From the NCBI RefSeq assembly GCF_000421405.1, contig NZ_ATWY01000002.1:210311-274310 (forward strand): a stretch of DNA of 64,000 nucleotides, given 5' to 3'. The notes beneath the pieces were generated by a model. The model did no database searches. It was not told the DNA's origin and worked only from the letters and a program-made list of their open reading frames with translations. Source of the stretch: Butyrivibrio sp. NC2007 (GTDB lineage Bacteria > Bacillota > Clostridia > Lachnospirales > Lachnospiraceae). The stretch's first letter is position 1. The number at the start of each line of letters is the position of its first letter. The translations under genes were made by a program, and so were the position numbers. Shown here piece after piece: positions 35,024 to 44,597 of this stretch.

Positions 35024-36382
35024 ATGCTGAAAAAAATCAACACGCTGAAAGTTAAATTTCCACTGATCAGTTTTTTTACATATTTAGCGCTTGTAAGCGT
35101 GGTCCTGATTGCTTGCTATATGAGATTTTCCAGCAATATGAAGGAAACTTATATAGAGCACGGAGAAGAGATACTTAACCTCGCAGCCGAGGACATTGTT
35201 ATCGACCACATTCCTGATTATCTAAATGGGAACTACGATATTGCCGAATATGAAAAAACCGCAAAAAAACTGGACTTATATCCACGTTATTTTGATGAAG
35301 TTTTCTATCTGTATGCCTATCACTTAAATGATGATGGCGTGAATGCAACATATCTTTTTGATGCCCAGGTCAATCATGATGATGAGGCAAGTCAGCTTGG
35401 AGAAAATTATGAGATTGAGGAGGATATTCTTGCTCAAATAGCTAACCACGGCGCAGGAGAACCACTTGATGCAGTAACTGATAATACTAAATGGGGATAT
35501 CTGCTTACCGTTTCCAAACCTCTATTAGATTCCAAAGGCAATTTTCAAGGATATCTGCTGATAGATTTTGATCTCACCAAGGTAAGGAATGATAACAGGG
35601 CCTTCTTTTTAAGACTTTTTGGCATTGCCTTTGCCAATATGCTGGTCGTTTTTGCTCTTGGAATGCAGGCCGTAGCAGTCAGGATCACAAATCCCATCGA
35701 GAAGATTTTCCTTTGCCTGTCCAAATTCAGATATGCAACCATCAAAGACAGGGAAGAAAATCTCCGCAGTTTACAAGATCTGAAGATCCATACCAACCAC
35801 GAGATCCAGTCCCTATATGAGACCCTTATTTCAAGCGCTGAAAGCAATCTGCGATATATGAGTGAGTACAAAACTGTCTCTGAAAAGGCTCATACCGATG
35901 TCATGACCGGTGTCAAAAACAAAGCAGCCTTTGAGGAAATGGCCATGGTACTCCTTGAAAAGATTGATAATGAAGAATCCCCTGAAATAGCCATTATCAT
36001 GGCAGACGTCAATAACCTTAAGTATGTCAATGATCAGTTCGGACACAAGGCAGGTGATGAATACATCATAGGCTGTTGCAAGGTGATTTCGGATCTGTGC
36101 AAAGAATCCCATATATTCAGGATTGGAGGGGATGAATTCGTTGTTGTCCTTGACGGAAATGATTATACCAACAGGAAATACCTGTATGAAATGTTAAAGT
36201 CTCAGTTCATAGACACATTTATAGATGATACAAAAGATCCATGGCAGCGTTATTCAGTTTCTTTGGGTTTTGCTGAGTATCAAGCATCTGATACAGGAAT
36301 AACAGATGTTATGAAACGTGCTGATGAGGCCATGTACAAGGAAAAAGAGATTTTCAAGAAAACCTATGGCAGCTACAGATGA
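35024..36382 (+). CDS. Membrane diguanylate cyclase (sensor-GGDEF)
   Basis: A 452-aa protein with an N-terminal membrane segment (about 15-33), an extracellular sensor region (about 35-195), a second membrane segment (about 200-222), a coiled linker and a C-terminal GGDEF domain with an intact GGDEF at 368-372 and MADVNNLKYVNDQFGH as substrate strand. No RxxD inhibitory site precedes the signature. It should make cyclic di-GMP. The start is uncertain: the ATG at 35024 has GAGG 8 nt upstream, while in-frame ATGs at 34958 and 35012 lack good sites. It stands alone between a leader hairpin and a bidirectional terminator. Confidence 0.85.
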   Translation: MLKKINTLKVKFPLISFFTYLALVSVVLIACYMRFSSNMKETYIEHGEEILNLAAEDIVIDHIPDYLNGNYDIAEYEKTAKKLDLYPRYFDEVFYLYAYHLNDDGVNATYLFDAQVNHDDEASQLGENYEIEEDILAQIANHGAGEPLDAVTDNTKWGYLLTVSKPLLDSKGNFQGYLLIDFDLTKVRNDNRAFFLRLFGIAFANMLVVFALGMQAVAVRITNPIEKIFLCLSKFRYATIKDREENLRSLQDLKIHTNHEIQSLYETLISSAESNLRYMSEYKTVSEKAHTDVMTGVKNKAAFEEMAMVLLEKIDNEESPEIAIIMADVNNLKYVNDQFGHKAGDEYIIGCCKVISDLCKESHIFRIGGDEFVVVLDGNDYTNRKYLYEMLKSQFIDTFIDDTKDPWQRYSVSLGFAEYQASDTGITDVMKRADEAMYKEKEIFKKTYGSYR

Positions 36383-36403
36383 GCTTGCGATCATTACAGA
36401 TAA

Positions 36404-36428
36404 AAAACCGCTCATTATGAGCGGTTTT
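36404..36428. terminator. Bidirectional terminator between GGDEF gene and tRNA-Pro
   Basis: AAAACCGCTCAT and ATGAGCGGTTTT form a twelve-pair stem with almost no loop; T runs lie on both sides. Confidence 0.85.
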
Positions 36429-36434
36429 CATGAA

Positions 36435-36507
36435 TCGGAGTGACGTGATTCGAACACGCGGCCCCTACCTCCCTAAGATAGTGCTCTACCAACTGAGCCA
36501 CACCCCG
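36435..36507 (-). tRNA. tRNA-Pro (anticodon AGG)
   Basis: The minus strand folds as a standard tRNA: acceptor CGGGGTG/CACTCCG with discriminator A, D arm GCTC/GAGC, anticodon stem CTATC/GGTAG with loop TTAGGGA, and T arm with GTTCGAATC. The anticodon is AGG, reading CCU, with G37. CCA is not encoded. Confidence 0.93.
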
Positions 36508-36547
36508 ATTTGGGTTGTCGCAAGTATCTCGACCAGCGACAAAAGCT

Positions 36548-36576
36548 ATTATATAACGTCCTCGCCATAAAAGCAA
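36548..36576 (-). promoter_or_regulatory. Promoter of tRNA-Pro
   Basis: TTGCTT (36571-36576) and TATAAT (36548-36553) on the minus strand are 17 nt apart, 40 nt upstream of the mature tRNA. Confidence 0.7.
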
Positions 36577-36645
36577 CCATAAATTTGAAATTCATTCAGA
36601 TAATCGTACTGACGTACATTTCTTCATATAATATCCCATCACAAA

Positions 36646-37674
36646 TTACCTGCCGATGAACTGAATGATATTCGAGGAAGTTACCTTGGCATAAGGAAGC
36701 CTGATATATCTTTCGTTTTCAATGGTGTATTTATCCGAAAGTTCATCAATACTGCCGCCCTTAGCCAGCACACAGGCAAGCTCAAACATGGCAGTCGCCT
36801 GTCCTTCTTTGTCGTTGTAGACGGTTCCTACCATTTTGTCATCCTTAACGGCTTCCAGTCCTACATCCGTTCCGTCTATTCCAAGAATTGCCGGCCATTT
36901 GTTTCTGGGTATGGCCATGGCTTCGTATGCATCAATGGCTCCCAGGGCCATGTCATCGTTGTTTGAAAGGACCAGCTCAATATCATCGCCGTAGTCCTCA
37001 ATAAACTGCGTCGCCTTGGTCTGTGCCTGTGCCCTGTTCCAGTTGGCAATGGCATAGCCAAGCTTGTCGATCTCAATCCCCTGCTTTTTCATGGTATTTA
37101 TGGAAGCCTCAGTCCTGACAATAGCGTCCTGATGCCCGGCTTCTCCCTCTAATACCACGAACTGGATCATGCCATCTCCATTCCTGTCAAGCTCCTTGTT
37201 CGTAATGCACGCCCAGGCTGCCAGCTCACCCTCCATGACTCCCGACTGCTCAGCATCTGCTCCCACGTAAAAGAGCTTGTCCCACCTTCCGATGTCTCCC
37301 TCAACCAGCTCTCTGTTAAAGAAAATAACCGGCACATCGGCTTTTCTGGCTGCATCTATGACAGCAGTCGGGTCCGTTCTGTCCACAAGGTTTACGCAGA
37401 TTACATCCATCCCATCCTCTATCATCTTCCTGACCTGGGAATTCTGGGTCTGCTGACTCTGCGCTGCGTTGTAGACTACGATCTCAACATTCTCGTTCTG
37501 AAAGCTCTGAAACTGCTCCACAAGCTGCCCCAGAAATGTGTCGTACATGTCATAGGCTGAGACACCAATCTTTATCTTTGATTCACTTTTATTTTCGCTT
37601 TGCTTACCGCAGCCGGACAATATTGTTGTCAAAAGACATAATGCAGTAAGCAGCGTTACCAAAACTTTTTTCAT
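36646..37674 (-). CDS. Galactose-type sugar-binding lipoprotein (second MglB-like)
   Basis: A 342-aa lipoprotein with lipobox LSGCGKQ and a two-lobed sugar-binding fold of the MglB class. A calcium-binding EF-hand-like loop, DRNGDGMIQFVVLEG, matches the loop in galactose-binding proteins. Conserved ligand positions such as FFNRE, VGADAEQSG and SNNDDMALGAIDAY are present. It is the last gene of the signalling operon and has no permease next to it, so it may serve as a sensor subunit for the upstream kinase or supply the MglA/MglC importer at 50-53 kb. Start choice: the ATG at 37674; a GTG two codons earlier is possible. Confidence 0.85.
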   Translation of the reverse strand: MKKVLVTLLTALCLLTTILSGCGKQSENKSESKIKIGVSAYDMYDTFLGQLVEQFQSFQNENVEIVVYNAAQSQQTQNSQVRKMIEDGMDVICVNLVDRTDPTAVIDAARKADVPVIFFNRELVEGDIGRWDKLFYVGADAEQSGVMEGELAAWACITNKELDRNGDGMIQFVVLEGEAGHQDAIVRTEASINTMKKQGIEIDKLGYAIANWNRAQAQTKATQFIEDYGDDIELVLSNNDDMALGAIDAYEAMAIPRNKWPAILGIDGTDVGLEAVKDDKMVGTVYNDKEGQATAMFELACVLAKGGSIDELSDKYTIENERYIRLPYAKVTSSNIIQFIGR

Positions 37675-37705
37675 ATTCACGATCCCGATACTTTCCTAAG
37701 ATGCT

Positions 37706-38683
37706 TTAGTGGACCACAGGGAAAAGGATTCTTTGATTGCTCTCATCAAACAGATTGTCCCTGTTTACAACCCTGAAAGGTATCTTCTCATCCTCCATGG
37801 GAGTAAGCTTGTTATCAAGGCGCCGTGCAATGGCTGCCACCGACTGATACCCCATGTAATACTCATTTGGAACCACCATGCTGGTAATCAGTCCATCATC
37901 CAAATAGCTGACATTCTTAATGGAAATTCCAACGCCGAAGATTGCCGGAGCGCTCTCCTGCTTCAGCGCATATTCAGCTGCACATTCAAGCCCGTTGTTA
38001 TCAAGAGCGACTATAATATCCGCCTCTGATTCATTCTGTCTTCTGACCACTCTGTCGGCCATGCTGACAGGATCATAATCAGACCAGGCAATCTCTGCCC
38101 CAGATGTTTCTATGTTTTCGGTAAATCCTTTAAACCTCTCCGCAAGGGCATTTTGTCTTAAATTGCCGGTGATGATTCCAATCTTCTTGCCTTCAAGTTT
38201 ATTATCAAAGGCTATCCTAACTTCATTGGCCAGGGCTCTTCCCAGCTCTACGTTGTCAACCTGTATGCAGGCAGATCTGCCCTCAACATCAACGTCTGTA
38301 TCCGCACTGGTATCGACCAGAAGAAGTACTGCCTTGTTGCTGATATCAGATATCATATTCTCAGTTCCTCTGCTGCTGTTTACCTGAAATACAATACCAT
38401 CGGCTCCATCGTATATCTCCTCGTTTATCAGCTTGTACTGCTGACTCAGACTTAAGTTTTTACCGGTGGATACCACATTGAGTTTTATATTATTATCCTT
38501 GGCAGCCTGTTCAAGTCCCGAAATAAATGTCGTCCATCTTCCTGAGCCGGAATCATCTATGACCACAGACACCTCGGGAGAGTCCTCTCTCATTCCGCTG
38601 AGGATAAGAGCAGAGGTTGAAGCTGCAAATGTAATAAACAGAAGTATTGCCACCACAAGGATAAACAGATTTCTATTCTTCAT
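37706..38683 (-). CDS. Membrane-anchored sugar-binding protein, sensor partner
   Basis: A 325-aa protein of the RbsB/YtfQ-like binding fold tethered by an N-terminal membrane segment (about 6-28) that lacks a lipobox Cys. Motifs of the family include GKKIGIITGNLRQNALAERF and IIVALDNNGLECAAEYAL. Its ATG lies inside the 3' end of the kinase gene (11-base overlap, with GGAGAAGG as ribosome site in the kinase codons), so the two are tightly coupled. Such membrane-tethered binding proteins next to YesM-type kinases often act as extracellular ligand sensors; this role is inferred. Confidence 0.82.
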   Translation of the reverse strand: MKNRNLFILVVAILLFITFAASTSALILSGMREDSPEVSVVIDDSGSGRWTTFISGLEQAAKDNNIKLNVVSTGKNLSLSQQYKLINEEIYDGADGIVFQVNSSRGTENMISDISNKAVLLLVDTSADTDVDVEGRSACIQVDNVELGRALANEVRIAFDNKLEGKKIGIITGNLRQNALAERFKGFTENIETSGAEIAWSDYDPVSMADRVVRRQNESEADIIVALDNNGLECAAEYALKQESAPAIFGVGISIKNVSYLDDGLITSMVVPNEYYMGYQSVAAIARRLDNKLTPMEDEKIPFRVVNRDNLFDESNQRILFPVVH

Positions 38684-40538
38684 CCGCCTTCTCCTTTCCT
38701 GTTTCCAGCATCTTCCGATTCTCCTCATTGTACGGAATAGCCGGAAGATGAATGGTCACAGTCGTGCCCTCATCCGGCTCACTCTCGATCTTAAGTCCGT
38801 ACTGTTCTCCGAAACGCAGCTGAATTCTTCTCTGTACATTTATAAGTCCAACGCCGGAGCCCTTCTTTCTGACTCTGGTATCATCCGTCAAAAGAAGCTC
38901 TGTCTGGCTGCTGCTCATACCAAAACCATTGTCGGATACAGTGATGTAAATATCTCCGTCATCACCCATAAAGCCCTTCACAACTATCTCGCCATCCTCC
39001 ATGTCTTTTACACCATAATAGACAGCGTTCTCCAAAATAGGCTGAACGATAAGCTTGACGGTACAGTAATTCTTAATCTCTTCATCTATATCAAATTCTA
39101 TGGAGAAGGCATCTTTAAATCTCACCTTCTGGATATTCATGTAGTTGCTGGCGTGGCGGATCTCATCACCGATGGGGATAATGGTCTTTCCGCTGGATAA
39201 GCTGACTCTGAACAAAGACGCCAGCTGCGTTATCATAAAGACCGCATCATTGTACTTCTCACCCTCGATCATCCACACAATGGAATCAAGCGTGTTATAC
39301 AAAAAGTGAGGATTTATCTGAGACTGAAGGGCATCAAGCTCAGCTTTTCTCTTCTCTTCCTGAGATGCAACCATGTCGCGCATCAGCTCATTTATCTGAT
39401 CGTAACTGGCCCTGAGAGTCCTTCCCAGATGCTCTACTTCAGATGGTCCACCGATATAAACATCCGGATCAGCCTTTCCCATCTCGATTTCTCTGATGGA
39501 ATCATTGAGCTTTATAAGAGGTCTTGTAACACGTCTTGCAACAAACCTATTAAGTATCAGCATGGCAAGAAGCGTTATTGAGATTACCATCATAACGAAG
39601 TATCTGATATCCTTCATTCCCATGTAAGAATTACTTGTGGGAATGACACTTACCAGCTTCCAGCCCGTGTAGCTCATGGTATCAACGGTAACGATTCTCT
39701 CATTTCCCTCAAAGATTTCCTTGTAGCTTCCATCGTCATATCCTGCAGCCCGTGAATTGTTTTCCTTAAAAAGGCCTGCACTGATCTGCATCAGCATTGG
39801 ATGGTAGATAAGAGATCCTTTATTGTCCATAAGGTACACATATTGCTCTGATGGATTGTCATTGACAGACTCCATCATGTCTTCTATGACGGCGTAGTTC
39901 ATGTCAACCAAAAGCACTCCCTGCTCGGGAACGCCGCCGTTATTAAGCTCAACATTTCTGCTAAGGGAAGTGACCCAGTAATACTTAAAAGTGGGGTCGT
40001 CTACAAATATGTTCTGAACATGGGGAAGTGAAAAATGAAGGTTCTCAGGCTTAGAAAGAGCTGCCTGAAACCACGTCTGACCCGTTACATCCACACCGTC
40101 CTTCTCGACGCCTACGGGAGATGCGGCGATGAGAGTTCCGTCCTCCGAAAAAAGAGCGAGACTTATAAGATAGTCCTTGTGTGCCTCGTAAAGAAGGTTC
40201 ATCTGAGTTATGGGAGTTTCTTTGCTGATGTCCTGATCCTTGACTACGTTATAGTAGATGGCATCAGACATTCTGCGCATGCTTCGAAGATAGTCCTCAA
40301 GCGTGATTACGCTCTGATCAAGAGTGAGCTCCGCCGCGTCCGTCAGCATCTTCTCCGACCTAACTGCGAATCTCTGATAAAGAGCCACTCCCATAGCAAG
40401 CATACAAACTAAGGCTACAATTGTGAATGAAACCGCAATTGTAACCTGAATACTCCTGGTGGCAATAGGTCTCATGTATCTCGAGATCAGCCACTGCATT
40501 TTTAAGTTATCAAACTTCCCCTTCAAAAACTTTTTCAA
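38673..40538 (-). CDS. YesM/LytS-type sensor histidine kinase
   Basis: A 621-aa membrane kinase. Order: basic N-terminus, membrane segment (about 30-52), extracellular Cache-like domain (about 55-310), second membrane segment (about 312-332), HAMP (RRVTRPLIKL), His-kinase box QINPHFLYNTLDSIVW with the phosphorylated His, then HATPase with N box PILENAVYYGV and G boxes DNGFGMS and GSGVGLINVQRR. It begins at a TTG at 40538 with GGAG 5 nt upstream. It lies 12 nt after its response regulator and overlaps the tethered binding protein gene, forming a three-part sugar-sensing unit. Confidence 0.92.
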   Translation of the reverse strand: MKKFLKGKFDNLKMQWLISRYMRPIATRSIQVTIAVSFTIVALVCMLAMGVALYQRFAVRSEKMLTDAAELTLDQSVITLEDYLRSMRRMSDAIYYNVVKDQDISKETPITQMNLLYEAHKDYLISLALFSEDGTLIAASPVGVEKDGVDVTGQTWFQAALSKPENLHFSLPHVQNIFVDDPTFKYYWVTSLSRNVELNNGGVPEQGVLLVDMNYAVIEDMMESVNDNPSEQYVYLMDNKGSLIYHPMLMQISAGLFKENNSRAAGYDDGSYKEIFEGNERIVTVDTMSYTGWKLVSVIPTSNSYMGMKDIRYFVMMVISITLLAMLILNRFVARRVTRPLIKLNDSIREIEMGKADPDVYIGGPSEVEHLGRTLRASYDQINELMRDMVASQEEKRKAELDALQSQINPHFLYNTLDSIVWMIEGEKYNDAVFMITQLASLFRVSLSSGKTIIPIGDEIRHASNYMNIQKVRFKDAFSIEFDIDEEIKNYCTVKLIVQPILENAVYYGVKDMEDGEIVVKGFMGDDGDIYITVSDNGFGMSSSQTELLLTDDTRVRKKGSGVGLINVQRRIQLRFGEQYGLKIESEPDEGTTVTIHLPAIPYNEENRKMLETGKEKADEE

Positions 40539-40550
40539 ACCGGCTCCTGT

Positions 40551-42149
40551 TTATTCCTTGCCGTTTTTATACTTTGACGGCGAAACACCAAACTGTTTTT
40601 TGAATACATAGCTGAAATAATTAGGATCGGAATATCCAACTTCCTGGGCTATTATATAGGTCTTTTCATCGGTCTCAAGAAGCATCCTCTCAGCCTTCTC
40701 CATGCGGTAGTCCGTCAGATACCCGACAAAGGTCTTGCCGGTCTCCTTCTTGAAAACCGTGGAGAAATAAGCGCTGCTGACTCCGAGATAGTTGCAGATA
40801 AAATCCACGGACAGGTCCTGATCCGCATAGTGGTCTGCCACATATTCCTGTGCCTTTGTGACAAAAGACCTTGTGGTGTCATTTCTCTTGTAGTCGATGA
40901 GCTCGTGCATCTTAAGGCACACTCCGGTAAACCAGCCGGAGAGCTCCCCGGGCTCCATCTGAGAAGCCACCGAATATACATCACTGCTAAGGTCAAAGAC
41001 ATCACCCAGCTCAAGCTGATTGGTCCTTGCAAACTTGTAGAGCTCACTCACAAGTTCCATGACAAAGAATCTGTAGTTCTGGATAGTGGCCTGTGCTTTT
41101 GTGTTGTTCTCTATATATTTCTCCGCTGCCTTTTTAACGTCCTCAGCATCAGCCATCTTCATCTTCTTGAAGACATCCAAAAGAGTATTCTCTTCCGCCG
41201 GAGCCGAATCGTCTTTTTCCATAGGCGAAATCTCGGAGATATTGATTGCCTTGGTGTGTCCGTACAAAACCCTGTAGGAGACTGCATCTCTTGCTCCATG
41301 ATAGGATGTATCAATTTCAGAGAGGCTCTCTGTAGTGCTTCCGACACCTATGGTTACATTCGCTTTACAGATACTCTCTGCAAGTCTGCAGAGTCTGTCG
41401 CAGTCATCAGTAAATGCAGATGCATCCTTCTGCGATGGGAGCTGGGCTATCATAACGGTAGACCCCTGATAGGAAAAGAACTTACAGCCCCACTTTTCGT
41501 CCATCCTCTCCTCAAGGAGCTTCCTCACCGATACGGACAGTAGCACGGGATTCATACCCTCAGGTATATTGGACTTGCTGACGTGGACGATAGCAGCTAC
41601 ATAAACAGGGCCTGTCAGTTCAATCCTGTAATCGGACATAAACTTCTCAATCCTGTCATCCTCTATTCTGCCTTCAACAAGGGATGCAAAGAAATCCTCC
41701 TGCAAAAGAGGAAGTGAATCCATGTAATAATTCTCAAGCTTAGCAACGTTAAGCTTCTCGTCAATATCACGGTCGAGAGCCTCGTGAACTCTCTTAAATA
41801 CTGCCTTAAGCTCATCGGCATCAATAGGCTTTAAGATATACTCCTCCGCCTCGAGCCTGATGGCTTCCTTGGCATACTCAAACTCATCAAAGCCCGAAAA
41901 GAAAATGATCCTTATATTGGGATAGAGGCGCTTTAAGTTCCTTGCCAGCTCCATTCCATCCATATAAGGCATCTTAATATCGGACATAACAATATCCGGC
42001 CTTAGCTCCTCTGCAAACTCAAGAGCTTCAAGGCCGTTATGTGCGTATCTGGGAGTATCAAAACCCATTTCCTCCCAGTTAAGTTTTCTCATGATTGCCT
42101 GTGCAACATCTTCCTCATCGTCCACAAGCATAACTTTATATTTATTCAT
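40551..42149 (-). CDS. YesN-type AraC response regulator
   Basis: A 532-aa two-component regulator. The receiver (1-120) has DD at 10-11, phospho-accepting Asp57 in IVMSDIKMPYMDG and Lys in YILKPID. A long middle region (about 150-420) is typical for YesN-class proteins and may fold like a degenerate GGDEF-type module. The C-terminal 100 residues are an AraC-type DNA-binding domain ending NYFSYVFKKQFGVSPSKYKN. GGAG precedes the ATG at 42149. It should control sugar-uptake genes, likely the mgl operon upstream, but the target is not shown. Confidence 0.92.
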   Translation of the reverse strand: MNKYKVMLVDDEEDVAQAIMRKLNWEEMGFDTPRYAHNGLEALEFAEELRPDIVMSDIKMPYMDGMELARNLKRLYPNIRIIFFSGFDEFEYAKEAIRLEAEEYILKPIDADELKAVFKRVHEALDRDIDEKLNVAKLENYYMDSLPLLQEDFFASLVEGRIEDDRIEKFMSDYRIELTGPVYVAAIVHVSKSNIPEGMNPVLLSVSVRKLLEERMDEKWGCKFFSYQGSTVMIAQLPSQKDASAFTDDCDRLCRLAESICKANVTIGVGSTTESLSEIDTSYHGARDAVSYRVLYGHTKAINISEISPMEKDDSAPAEENTLLDVFKKMKMADAEDVKKAAEKYIENNTKAQATIQNYRFFVMELVSELYKFARTNQLELGDVFDLSSDVYSVASQMEPGELSGWFTGVCLKMHELIDYKRNDTTRSFVTKAQEYVADHYADQDLSVDFICNYLGVSSAYFSTVFKKETGKTFVGYLTDYRMEKAERMLLETDEKTYIIAQEVGYSDPNYFSYVFKKQFGVSPSKYKNGKE

Positions 42150-42163
42150 AGCTCTCCGACTGA

Positions 42164-42475
42164 TCACTCAGCATATTTCTCGTAAACAATCTTCCACATA
42201 AATCCCATGATCACTACAGCTGCCACAATAACTATAAGCGCCGCTATCTGATTGAAGAAAGACACAATTCCCATTGCAATGGCTGATATGCCCAGGAATA
42301 TTATGATCAGTCCTGCGTAAAAGGTATATTCATTAGGATGCTTGATGCTCTCGGGATTCTCCTTTTTAAGAATCTTAACATCTCTGGTTATTATAAGTCT
42401 GATGCCAAAGAACATGCATACTGCAAATGCCAGAATCTCAATTCCCATCTGATTAACTATTGTCTGTATGTCCAT
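42164..42475 (-). CDS. Small membrane protein of the signalling operon
   Basis: A 103-aa protein with three predicted membrane segments (about 10-30, 48-68 and 72-95) and a short charged loop (RDVKILKKENPESIKHPNEY) between the first two. I do not recognise it. The ATG at 42475 has GGAGAG 5 nt upstream and lies inside the 3' end of the 7TM/GAF gene (23-base overlap); its stop is 14 nt before the response regulator start. The tight packing implies a role with the signalling proteins. Confidence 0.7.
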   Translation of the reverse strand: MDIQTIVNQMGIEILAFAVCMFFGIRLIITRDVKILKKENPESIKHPNEYTFYAGLIIIFLGISAIAMGIVSFFNQIAALIVIVAAVVIMGFMWKIVYEKYAE

Positions 42476-44597
42476 AATCACTCTCCTGCATTTTTTCTCT
42501 CATCAGGTCATCTACCCTGTTTAATACTATATTAATATCTTTTGTCCCATACAAACAATACACAAAAGAAACATTTGCTTCAATAGCATTTTCTTTAAAT
42601 ATCTTTTTTAATCTCTCCACATCATTCTCAAAGAAGCTCTCTTCGCTCTCAAATCCAAAAGCAACAAACTGTGTTCCGCTTACCCTGAAGACATTTGCAT
42701 CTCCGAAAATCTCCATCAGAGACTTGGCTGTGAGTACTATTATCTGATCCCCGACTTCATACCCCTCTGCAATATTGATCTCATTGAGTTTTGACAGATC
42801 GCAGCGAACACATCCAAAGGATGAGGATAAATCCAGCTCCTGCTCAAGATATTTTTTAAATGCCGTGTAATTACCTGTACCTGAGAGATTGTCTTTGAAA
42901 GTATAATGCTGAGCTCTGCTCTGTTCTTCTCTCTCTAAAACCAGCTGTGCCAGGAAGTACGAAATAAGATTTATGATCTCCGATATGGACTCAAGCTTTT
43001 TCTGAGGAGCCTCCACAACACCCAATACTCCGAACAGGTGGCCACCGGCTTCCAAAGGACCGATTATCATATTCTCAACCTTATTGGTCTTTAGCATATT
43101 GTAGAACCCGGGTATTGAGTTTCTGAAAGCCTCCGGGTCTCTTACTATCAGCCTGTGATCGTTCTTATTGAACTCATCATAGATCTTATCAATAATATCT
43201 TCCGACGAGAGATACATCATTGTAAGGTCAAAAGACTCTGCTCCTTCCCTGTACCATTCATAAGTACCTCTGTACTTTCCGTTTTTCTGATCCTCAAAGA
43301 TAAACAGACGCTTTGCTTCAAGCTCTTTTCCTAAAAAAGCAAGAATAGACCTGATGTTTGCATCCGGAGAATCGGATGAGAGTGCATACTGTAGAGCTCT
43401 GTTGATAAAACGATCTCTCTCCATGGCAGCGTTGTCCTTCATCCACCAACGCAGGAACGCAAGCAGCATCAGGGCTGCAAAAATAACAGCACCAAACCTT
43501 GTAAAGATTCCGTGGTTGTCCGTGATCCTTCCGGCCATTAAAAATTGTATCAGATCCATTGCTCCGCATACTACAAAGACACCTCCTGCGATATAGAGGT
43601 ACCTGAGCTTATTCTTCTTACCTGTCCTGTTGCAGTAGAGTGCATTTTCGACAGCCATGATGACAGCGACCGTCATTCCGGCCACAAGATAAGCAATAAT
43701 GAACCAATGATAGGAATCCAGCATGTCTATTTTAAGAGTATAACGCAGATTGGTAATCCCAAGGATTGGCACTAAGGTGATAAAGAATCCCAGGTGCTTA
43801 TAGATCCGGCGCTTTTTCTCCGTCAGAGAATTGATCAGGCAAATGCTGGGATAAGCAATCATAAAGGGAAGTGTTTTGTTTATATCTCTACAAACATAGA
43901 TATGCCCTGTGATGAGCTGGAAAATATTGGTATCGATAAGGAGCCAGATGCCTATCAGTATTGCGCAACATCCCCCTGCAAGAATATCATAGGGGAATTG
44001 AGCCTTACTTGATGCACCTGTATAAGCAATGATAAATATAACTCCCAGGAAAATTTCGAGAACGCACAATATAATAGAAAGCAGATTGTTCCTAATGATC
44101 ATCTGCACAAAGTCGGTTACGGAACATAAGTATATGTCATAGAGACGACCTTTTTTCTGGCCCTCATATATCTCCTCAAACTCAAGTCTGATGGTCTTTC
44201 CCGAATCGATCTTGCCAAGTCCGACTTCATGGTATGTGAGGCCATAACCCATTCCGGTAAGGTTTGGCTTACTGTAAAATCTGTAAACCTGTCTTCCGCC
44301 AATAAACACTCTTATGTTGGTATTTTCAGATTTAAAGCACAGTGCATCTTTATCGGTGATGCCATTGGAGAGCTTTTTTTCAATGGCAACTCTTCCGTCG
44401 TAATCACCTATATCAAGGTCATCGGCGCAGACTTTCTCGCCGCCCGGAAGAGTCCAGCCTTCAGAAAAGCCGTCAATCTTCTCATGGACCGTGATCTGTC
44501 TGTCAGTGGACAAGGGCACACCAACAAGGATTGACAGTATCATCAATCCAAAAACGATGGTGTATATCAGATTTATCACAGGCTGCTTACTCTTCAT
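42453..44597 (-). CDS. 7TM-GAF protein with degenerate GGDEF
   Basis: A 714-aa membrane signalling protein. After an N-terminal segment (about 8-26), an extracellular beta domain (about 30-165) resembles the 7TMR-DISM input type. About seven membrane segments follow (170-390), then a GAF-like domain (about 400-570) and a GGDEF-fold domain whose signature is replaced by SGTQF (640-644), so it cannot be a normal cyclase. It may bind a nucleotide or act as a protein docking module. It overlaps the hybrid kinase gene by 11 bases and the small membrane gene by 23. Confidence 0.82.
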   Translation of the reverse strand: MKSKQPVINLIYTIVFGLMILSILVGVPLSTDRQITVHEKIDGFSEGWTLPGGEKVCADDLDIGDYDGRVAIEKKLSNGITDKDALCFKSENTNIRVFIGGRQVYRFYSKPNLTGMGYGLTYHEVGLGKIDSGKTIRLEFEEIYEGQKKGRLYDIYLCSVTDFVQMIIRNNLLSIILCVLEIFLGVIFIIAYTGASSKAQFPYDILAGGCCAILIGIWLLIDTNIFQLITGHIYVCRDINKTLPFMIAYPSICLINSLTEKKRRIYKHLGFFITLVPILGITNLRYTLKIDMLDSYHWFIIAYLVAGMTVAVIMAVENALYCNRTGKKNKLRYLYIAGGVFVVCGAMDLIQFLMAGRITDNHGIFTRFGAVIFAALMLLAFLRWWMKDNAAMERDRFINRALQYALSSDSPDANIRSILAFLGKELEAKRLFIFEDQKNGKYRGTYEWYREGAESFDLTMMYLSSEDIIDKIYDEFNKNDHRLIVRDPEAFRNSIPGFYNMLKTNKVENMIIGPLEAGGHLFGVLGVVEAPQKKLESISEIINLISYFLAQLVLEREEQSRAQHYTFKDNLSGTGNYTAFKKYLEQELDLSSSFGCVRCDLSKLNEINIAEGYEVGDQIIVLTAKSLMEIFGDANVFRVSGTQFVAFGFESEESFFENDVERLKKIFKENAIEANVSFVYCLYGTKDINIVLNRVDDLMREKMQESDYGHTDNS

